Assembly (NCBI GenBank): GCA_029978705.1
Contig: JAPOIY010000003.1
Coordinates: 1-64,000, forward strand
Direction of reading: 5' to 3'
From: Actinomycetota bacterium
GTDB lineage: Bacteria > Actinomycetota > Actinomycetes > S36-B12 > GCA-2699445
DNA: 64,000 bases
Both the position numbers and the translations under genes were made by a program. The notes under the pieces were generated by a model that saw only the letters and a list, made by a program, of their open reading frames with translations, did not search any database and was not told the DNA's origin. Within the stretch, counting starts at the first letter, position 1; every line of letters begins with the position of its first letter. Of the stretch, positions 58,944 to 64,000 are shown in pieces.

Positions 58944-60641
58944 CGGTGCTCGGCTGGTCGGTTCCCGCGGCCCGGGGCCGGCGGAAGCGACAGCCCCAGC
59001 ACCGTGTGGGGAAGGGATGCGGGCGAACAGGCGGACGGACGTAGCGTCGCCGTCGACCTCCCACGTGCTGCACAGGCGGGCGAGGATGGTGCTCCCCAGG
59101 CCCGGTTCCCGCTCGGTGGACAGCGTCCCGCGGGACGTGAGCTCCACGGTCACCGCGTCCCGGTCGAGGGTCAGGCGCAGCCCGGCCTGCGACCCGCTGC
59201 CGTGCCGGATCACGTTGGCCAGCCCCTCGGAGATGACGTCGATGACCGCCCGCCGCGCCGCGGGCTGCGCGTCCAGGACCGGCCAGAGCTCCTCGGGAGC
59301 GGTCACCGCCAGGTCGAGGGTCGAGCGCCAGGCGCCGGCCACGCCCAGCACCTCCTGTCGCGCCGGGACCTCCGCACGCGGCGCCGCGAGCAGGCTGCGG
59401 ATCCGCTCGCCGACGTCTCCGTCGTCCCGGGTGGCCACAGCGGCACGCAGGAACTCGCTCTGGACCGGCCCGTGCAGCAGGGCCGCGAGGCTGCGGCGGC
59501 GTTCCTGGACCTCCCGGGAGAAGGTATCGGCCCGCTCGGCGGCGGCCGCCACCGCCTCCTCGCGCAGCCGCAGGTCCGCGGCGTAGCCCACCCGGACTGC
59601 GCCCACGAGGGAGAGACCGAGGGCGACGGTGACGACGAACGGCACGGCGAGGGTGAAGTACGGCACCTGCACACCCACCAGCAGTCCCAGGGTACGGGTG
59701 ACGACGAGGGCGGCGAGGGCGACGAGGGCGTAGCCGGCGGCCAGCAGGAGCAGGTTCACCGTGCCCCGGGCGACGACGCGGTACCCGCGGCGCAGCGCCT
59801 CCCCGAGGATCACCAGCACCGACCCGCCCACCACCGCGTTGAAGACCGCGACCTGCCACCCGCACTGCGTCGCCACCCCGGCGATCGGCGCCAGTTCGAT
59901 GATGGCAGCGCAGGTCAGCGGAGGAGCGGGACGCAGCCGAGCCAGTAGGGGCGTCAGCCGGTCGCGGCGCCGGGGCGCGGGAACGGCGGGCAGAGGGATC
60001 GCGGCAAGCGCCTCGCGGTCGAGGTCGTGACTGGCGCGGCGCACCGTCTCGGCGCTCGTGCGCAGCCAGGCGCTGCGGTCGGCCGGCTGGTCGCGCCCCG
60101 CCGGGCTCAGCACCAGGGCGAGGTGCCCGTCGACCTGCCGGTCGATCCGGTGCAGTTCCTCCTCCCGGGCATCCGACAGGGCGTCGAGGGTGCGCTGTGC
60201 CACCAGGAGTTCCGCCATCAGCCGATAGTGCTGCCGGCTGCTGTCGACTGTCACCGCGATCAGGGACAGGAGGACGACGGCCAGGATGACGTTCCCGCTC
60301 ACCCGCGCTGCGGTGCTCACCGGGTCACTGGCCCCCGTCACCGGGTACCCCCAACTCAGCCCCACCGCCCGGGTGGCTCCGGCGGCGGCGAATGTGACCA
60401 GCGCAGTCACCGTCCGGGACGGTCGGTCACCGGGCCGCAGGACGGTCGCATGGGCCGTCCCGAGGACGGCGGCGGCGCCCAGGTGAGCGGCCAGCACGAC
60501 CCCCAGCCAGGCCGCCAGGTGCGGTACGGGCCCGCTCGAACTCAGCGCCAGGGCAACACCGAACGGCAGGGCGATGATCCACGACCAGCGCGTGAGGGCG
60601 CTGTCGCCGCCGATTCGCACCCACCACACCGGAGCCCGCAT
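58731..60641 (-). CDS. Atypical membrane sensor histidine kinase
   Basis: 636 residues. About eight to nine hydrophobic segments between 20 and 355, with a soluble segment at about 135-245, form the sensor. The phosphoacceptor region is RRRSLAALLHGPVQSEFLRA with H390, a divergent HisKA_3-like box. The ATPase domain has the N box EGLANVIRHGSG (N476) and a PGLGSTIL Gly box, ending near residue 542. The last 95 residues are low-complexity and lie antisense to the hypE fragment, so the original stop may have been lost. ATG 60641 lies 2 nt after the response-regulator stop. Confidence 0.78.
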   Translation of the reverse strand: MRAPVWWVRIGGDSALTRWSWIIALPFGVALALSSSGPVPHLAAWLGVVLAAHLGAAAVLGTAHATVLRPGDRPSRTVTALVTFAAAGATRAVGLSWGYPVTGASDPVSTAARVSGNVILAVVLLSLIAVTVDSSRQHYRLMAELLVAQRTLDALSDAREEELHRIDRQVDGHLALVLSPAGRDQPADRSAWLRTSAETVRRASHDLDREALAAIPLPAVPAPRRRDRLTPLLARLRPAPPLTCAAIIELAPIAGVATQCGWQVAVFNAVVGGSVLVILGEALRRGYRVVARGTVNLLLLAAGYALVALAALVVTRTLGLLVGVQVPYFTLAVPFVVTVALGLSLVGAVRVGYAADLRLREEAVAAAAERADTFSREVQERRRSLAALLHGPVQSEFLRAAVATRDDGDVGERIRSLLAAPRAEVPARQEVLGVAGAWRSTLDLAVTAPEELWPVLDAQPAARRAVIDVISEGLANVIRHGSGSQAGLRLTLDRDAVTVELTSRGTLSTEREPGLGSTILARLCSTWEVDGDATSVRLFARIPSPHGAGAVASAGPGPREPTSRAPSADTGQLLAQGEVHDAGPPDPGTGHDDPGMVGDHLADDRRTGGVGTHHRQRTVGVLGPHEGEQPPLVGDQ

Positions 60642-60643
60642 CG

Positions 60644-61297
60644 TCAGTCCTCGGGCAGTCCGTAGGCGCGCACGTAGCAGCGGGTGGCCATCATGCGGGG
60701 ATGGTGGCCGGGGTGATCGCCCAGGCTCATGGACTGGAAGGCCCGGGTGACGAGCCGTTCCACCGCCCGCACGCTGCACCCGCGCCGCTCCGCGATCTCG
60801 TGATTGGTGTACCCCTGGGCAATCATCCGCACGATCGACCGCTGGGTCCCGGTGAGGCGGCTGACCGGGTCGGAGTCGCGGGCGGCGTTGCTGATCACGG
60901 GTCGACGGCCGTCGTCCAGCACCGACTCGATGGCCTCCACGACCAGGTCGGGAGAGCTGACGCGGTGTTTGCTGACGAAGGCGTAGCCGGGCGGCGGGGC
61001 GACCGGGCAATCCAGGGCGCGGATGGAGGGGTAGTTGCTCAGGAAGACGACCGCGATGCCGGGGGACAGTTCCCGGCTGATCGTCGCCAGCTCTACGCCG
61101 TTGGGGCGCCGACCCAGGTCGATGTCGGTCAGGAGGACATCCGGGTCGTGGTCCTCGATCGTCGCCACGGCCCCTTCAGCGCAGTCCGCGGTGAAGGTGC
61201 GGAAGCCGCGATGGTCCAGGTGCTCCGCGAGCAGGGTGCTGACGAAGGTCTGATCCTCCACGATGAGCACCGAGCGGCGGGCGGTCGCGCTGGCCAT
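60644..61297 (-). CDS. LuxR-type response regulator
   Basis: 217 residues. The receiver domain has E14-D15, phospho-acceptor D58 (LLTDIDLG), S87 and K110. The C-terminal helix-turn-helix is LTGTQRSIVRMIAQGYTNHEIAERRGCSVRAVERLVTRAF. Partner of the sensor kinase encoded just downstream. ATG 61297 has CATAAT (61304-61309, minus strand) 6 nt upstream, a near-consensus -10, and no ribosome binding site. Divergent from a small secreted protein across 129 bp that holds the 21-bp element. Confidence 0.88.
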   Translation of the reverse strand: MASATARRSVLIVEDQTFVSTLLAEHLDHRGFRTFTADCAEGAVATIEDHDPDVLLTDIDLGRRPNGVELATISRELSPGIAVVFLSNYPSIRALDCPVAPPPGYAFVSKHRVSSPDLVVEAIESVLDDGRRPVISNAARDSDPVSRLTGTQRSIVRMIAQGYTNHEIAERRGCSVRAVERLVTRAFQSMSLGDHPGHHPRMMATRCYVRAYGLPED

Positions 61298-61303
61298 GCG
61301 GTC

Positions 61304-61309
61304 ATTATG
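61304..61309 (-). promoter_or_regulatory. -10 hexamer, probably leaderless (response regulator)
   Basis: CATAAT on the minus strand (5 of 6 to TATAAT), ending 6 nt before ATG 61297. Confidence 0.5.
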
Positions 61310-61355
61310 GGCAGGACGGAGGACCCAGCTCCCCCTGACGGGACAAAAGCCCCCA

Positions 61356-61376
61356 GATGTTCGGTGGATTGCCCAT
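61356..61376. repeat. 21-bp element, copy 1
   Basis: Begins GATGTTCGGTG and ends TTGCCCAT. Copy 2 at 63617-63637 is identical at 20 of 21 positions. It lies in the divergent gap between the response regulator and the small secreted protein, 51 bp before the latter's start. Confidence 0.75.
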
Positions 61377-61426
61377 TTCGGTGTGGCCGCGAGCGTGTCG
61401 TGGTGGAGTTCACACAGGAGGTCGAC

Positions 61427-61825
61427 ATGGTGGGTTCGTCGGTGGCACGCATGGCAGCGGTGGGGGTGGTCGCTGGCGTCCTCGTGGCCGGCGCGAGCGG
61501 AGCGGCCCGGGCCGCCCACTCGGGATTGCCGACGGCTCCCGCCGGTGCCGTCCTGCTCCACCATCACAGCCGGGCGGGCATCACGGCGGCGGAGTACCGG
61601 GTCAAGGGCCTGACACCGAAGGCGGTCACCCGGCATTACCGCAAGGCCTACCGGGCACGGGGATTCTCGGTGCGCTCGGCGCAGCCGGCGCGCGCCTACT
61701 CCTACCTCTACCTGAAGAACGGCGACGTCTACGCCTTCGTCGGCGCGGGACGGGCGGGCAACGGCAGGGTGCGCTACGAGATCTGCCAGGGCACCAGCGG
61801 CACCCAGGTGGACGTCTGCGCCTGA
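61427..61825 (+). CDS. Small secreted protein of unknown function
   Basis: 132 residues. Signal peptide about 1-30 (MAAVGVVAGVLVAGASGAARAA). The mature part is basic, with a helical segment (ITAAEYRVKGLTPKAVTRHYRKAYRARGF), a Tyr-rich strand YSYLYLKNGDVYAFVG, and two Cys (120, 131) likely to form a disulfide. I recognise no family. ATG 61427 has a consensus AGGAGG 5 nt upstream. Ends in a hairpin shared with the convergent gene. Confidence 0.72.
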   Translation: MVGSSVARMAAVGVVAGVLVAGASGAARAAHSGLPTAPAGAVLLHHHSRAGITAAEYRVKGLTPKAVTRHYRKAYRARGFSVRSAQPARAYSYLYLKNGDVYAFVGAGRAGNGRVRYEICQGTSGTQVDVCA

Positions 61826-61841
61826 GCGCCGCCGCTCAGGC
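61820..61841. terminator. Bidirectional terminator hairpin
   Basis: GCCTGAGCG-CCGC-CGCTCAGGC is a perfect 9-bp stem. Its arms contain the TGA stops of both convergent genes (61823-61825 on plus, 61836-61838 on minus), so one palindrome ends both. Confidence 0.7.
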
Positions 61842-63542
61842 CGGCGGGGTCGGCACGAAGGGGGAGAGGGCATCCTTGCCCTGGCCCAGCAGAGCCGCGT
61901 CGGTGCAGACGTCCCGCGTCCCGGCGGCCGCGGAACCCCACGGTGGGGGCACCTCGGTGCCCTTCCACTTCCGTTTCGCCAGACTGATGTGCGGCGTGAA
62001 GGAGGGCCCCCCGGCGCGGTACCCGGCCAGGGCGTCGCGCAGATCCTTCCCGGTGAAACCCCAGCCGGCGAGTTGCTGCCGCATCAGGGCCGTCCCCCCG
62101 GCGACACCGTACTTCTGCATGATCGCCAACAGTTGCGGGGACCGGATCTCGAGCACGAACCAGATCTGGCAGCCGTTGGGGGTCTGGGACCTGGGCCCGT
62201 TGTTCTGGTAAACGGGATTGGCCCACAGATGCAGGCAGGACTCCGGATCGCCCGACTGGTCGTTCAGGCACGTGTCCTGCTGGTCGATCGAGAAGGGCAC
62301 CGCCTGGGTGTTGATGACCTCGGCCAGTCCGTTGGGCCACAGCACGTTGTCCGCGTCGAACGGGCCGTTGGGGACCTTGCGCAGGGTGTTGGACTTCTGG
62401 CTGTCGACGATGATGTTCACCGCACCGGGGACGCTGTCCCCGGCCGGTGTGCCGAGCTTGGCGGTGACGTACGCGGTGCCGGCACCGGGAGCGCTGGCGC
62501 TGCACGTGAAGGCGGTGCCGGCCGCGACGGGGACCGACGACAGCTGGACCTGCCGCCAGGACGAGCCACCCCCCTGCCATGCGGGGGTGCAGTCCACGGC
62601 GAGACGGTCGTGGAAGAGGACCGGGCTGATCAGCAGGTCGTTGCCCACCACGTCGTTGCCCAGCGACTTCTCGAGCTGCTTCTGCGCGTCTGCCGGGTCG
62701 AGGTTCCCGCCGACGAGGTCGAAGGACGCGGCGTACTTGCCCTGGGGCTGCAGCCAGGCCTGTGAGGAGTTGTACTGCGTGATCGTGGTGTGGGGCCCGG
62801 CGTGCTGGTTCCCGGGGTCCTTGCCGTCGGCGCTCACACCGAGGTACTCCCCGTACTGGTTGAGGATCATGGGGGTGAGTCCGGTCCAGTACTCGTTGCC
62901 GACGCGCATGTAGAAGAAGTTGCAGTCCTCCTGCGCGCCGGGCACCCCACCCGGGTTCCAGTACGCGACGTCGCAGTCCTCGGGAGTCTCGTCGTCGGGG
63001 TGCTCGGCACACAGCACGGCATTCTTGGAGTACGCGCCCTTGGCTGCTTCGCTGAGAACGGCCCCGCGCATCGCCGTGAGCGACGCGGCGCGCTGGGGAT
63101 CGCCGTACGGCGGGTTCGGGTTGTTGGGATCGGGCGGGATGTCTCCCGCGGGGAACGGGTCGCACGCGCCGTCGGGGATGTCCTGCAGACCGCGGCAGGG
63201 AGCGAGGTCCCCCAGGGCGTCGGGGAGCCCCGGCCGGGCGCAGGCAGCACTCAGGCGGATCCCGGTCAGACGGCGCACCTGGGGGGTGCCGCCCTTCCCG
63301 ATCGTCACGAGGAAGGACGTGGCGCTCCCACGGTGCCGGGTGCGACCGGCGGCGAACCCACCCGCACACCTCACCGAGAGGAGGGCCCCGGGCGTCGCGC
63401 GGTCGATGGCGGAACGGGGGCACGTCGCGGCTGCCGGTGCGGCGGTGTCCCTGGCTGATGCGGAGCCGACGGCTCCTCCCGCCATCAGCCCGGCCAGAGC
63501 GACCGTCGTGGCCGCCAGGATCGCGATCAGATGTCGCACCAT
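61836..63542 (-). CDS. Large Cys-rich secreted protein of unknown function
   Basis: 568 residues. A signal peptide (about 1-30, LIAILAATTVALAGLMAGGAVGSASA) is followed by a mature protein with about 14 Cys and many Asn, Gln, Trp and Tyr, as in disulfide-stabilised extracellular proteins. Visible landmarks: CDPFPAGDIPPDPNNPNPPYGD, EDCNFFYMRVGNEYWTG, QDTCLNDQSGDPESCLHLWANPVYQNNGP. No catalytic motif is recognised. ATG 63542 follows GAGGAG. Its divergent upstream gap (183 bp) holds copy 2 of the 21-bp element and nothing else I can support. Confidence 0.72.
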   Translation of the reverse strand: MVRHLIAILAATTVALAGLMAGGAVGSASARDTAAPAAATCPRSAIDRATPGALLSVRCAGGFAAGRTRHRGSATSFLVTIGKGGTPQVRRLTGIRLSAACARPGLPDALGDLAPCRGLQDIPDGACDPFPAGDIPPDPNNPNPPYGDPQRAASLTAMRGAVLSEAAKGAYSKNAVLCAEHPDDETPEDCDVAYWNPGGVPGAQEDCNFFYMRVGNEYWTGLTPMILNQYGEYLGVSADGKDPGNQHAGPHTTITQYNSSQAWLQPQGKYAASFDLVGGNLDPADAQKQLEKSLGNDVVGNDLLISPVLFHDRLAVDCTPAWQGGGSSWRQVQLSSVPVAAGTAFTCSASAPGAGTAYVTAKLGTPAGDSVPGAVNIIVDSQKSNTLRKVPNGPFDADNVLWPNGLAEVINTQAVPFSIDQQDTCLNDQSGDPESCLHLWANPVYQNNGPRSQTPNGCQIWFVLEIRSPQLLAIMQKYGVAGGTALMRQQLAGWGFTGKDLRDALAGYRAGGPSFTPHISLAKRKWKGTEVPPPWGSAAAGTRDVCTDAALLGQGKDALSPFVPTPPA

Positions 63543-63616
63543 GAGGACTCCTCGTCACCGGAGCTGCTGGGAATCCGGGACCTTCAGCCTACGGCGTCCC
63601 ACCGGCGGCCCCTCCC

Positions 63617-63637
63617 GATGTTCGGTGTATTGCCCAT
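63617..63637. repeat. 21-bp element, copy 2
   Basis: Identical to 61356-61376 at 20 of 21 positions and in the same orientation. It lies in the divergent gap between the Cys-rich secreted protein and the secreted gene at the right edge, 88 bp before the latter's start. Confidence 0.75.
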
Positions 63638-63725
63638 CCCCGCGGCCCCGGTCGGGCGTCCGTGGTTCCGTGACCTCCAGCGGGTGCGGGGCCTGTCGGA
63701 AGTGCTGCGTCCAGGGAGGTCGGAC

Positions 63726-64000
63726 ATGAGGCGGATCGGGACTGCTGTTGTGGTGGGCGGGGTGACGGCCGCGCTGATGACGCCCGCTCTGGCCCAAGCG
63801 GCACAGGATCAGGCGGCAGCCCAGCAGGGTCGGCTGCGAGTCAGTATCAACACGGTCGACCGGACCGTGCCGGCGCATTCGTCCGTGGTCCTCCAGGGGC
63901 GGGTGCGGGGCACCCAGGCGCGCCCGACCATCAAGATCCAGGAGCGCCGCGCGGGCCAGTGGGTCCCGGTGGCCCGCAGCGCCACGAGCAAGCAGGGCTC
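63726..64000 (+). CDS. Secreted protein, N-terminal part (cut by window edge)
   Basis: 91 codons are visible. The signal peptide (about 1-26, MRRIGTAVVVGGVTAALMTPALAQAA) is followed by a beta-rich stretch RLRVSINTVDRTVPAHSSVVLQGRVRG...KIQERRAGQWVPVARS, like the Ig-type beta-sandwich repeats of actinobacterial surface proteins. ATG 63726 has GGGAGG 6 nt upstream. The 3' end is outside the window. Confidence 0.75.
   Translation, partial: MRRIGTAVVVGGVTAALMTPALAQAAQDQAAAQQGRLRVSINTVDRTVPAHSSVVLQGRVRGTQARPTIKIQERRAGQWVPVARSATSKQG

Overview
This is a gene-dense stretch of chromosome from a high-GC actinobacterium. GTG starts are frequent, genes often overlap by 4 bases (GTGA or ATGA), and the gene order follows the one I recall for Mycobacterium and Streptomyces: infA-rpmJ-rpsM-rpsK-rpsD-rpoA-rplQ-truA, then rplM-rpsI-glmM-glmS-acpS-nnr-alr-tsaE-tsaB-rimI-tsaD-groES-groEL, then a whiD/whiB3-type gene, bldM, guaB, guaB3, choD, guaA, pcrA, sucCD, purN-purH-folD-mdh-icd. 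The whiD-like and bldM-like regulators point towards the Streptomyces side of the phylum, but I cannot name a genus. I found no tRNA, rRNA, insertion sequence, prophage or CRISPR array.

Layout. 1-286 is the 3' end of an unrecognised gene. 469-4988 is the ribosomal protein/alpha operon. 5066-8122 carries carbamate kinase, a DUF4239 membrane protein and an MFS exporter. 8257-14416 holds ribosomal proteins L13/S9, amino-sugar synthesis, acpS and NAD(P)HX repair. 14420-17890 is an accessory patch: two DUF2236 (MpaB-like) paralogues on the minus strand with a secreted SGNH hydrolase between them. 17982-22756 contains alr, an alpha/beta hydrolase and the t6A genes. 22753-24991 (minus) has an AzlCD pair and a THUMP-like methyltransferase. 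25019-27515 is groESL behind two CIRCE operators, followed by a WhiB-family gene. 27646-30029 encodes a MerR regulator with a cobalamin-photoreceptor-like sensor domain, a repeat protein and a BldM-like regulator. 30086-39807 is GMP synthesis (guaB, guaB3, guaA) interleaved with glpD, an aldehyde dehydrogenase, a ChoD-type oxidase and a YjbQ-like protein. 39812-43888 has a PIG-L deacetylase, PcrA helicase and a lipase. 44016-47679 is a three-gene lipoprotein operon: two phospholipase-D-fold lipoproteins and a Tat-exported zinc deaminase. 47755-58671 is mostly central metabolism. 58674-64000 holds a hypE fragment, a two-component pair and three secreted-protein genes.

How it fits together. Most of the window is housekeeping: translation, cell-wall precursors, tRNA t6A modification, protein folding, purine synthesis and the TCA cycle. 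The unusual parts are (1) the PLD/PLD/Tat-deaminase lipoprotein operon, whose first gene is cut by an in-frame TAA exactly where its paralogue has a conserved Glu; (2) the MerR/B12-type regulator with an 18-bp tandem operator-like repeat in front of it; (3) a nearly identical 21-bp element at both ends of the secreted-protein cluster beside the two-component genes; and (4) a C-terminal hypE remnant read antisense by the tail of a sensor kinase. At least fourteen starts have a -10-like hexamer 6-8 nt upstream, and most of these have no ribosome binding site, so leaderless transcription seems common here. All assignments come from reading the sequence and recalled family knowledge; no database search was run.
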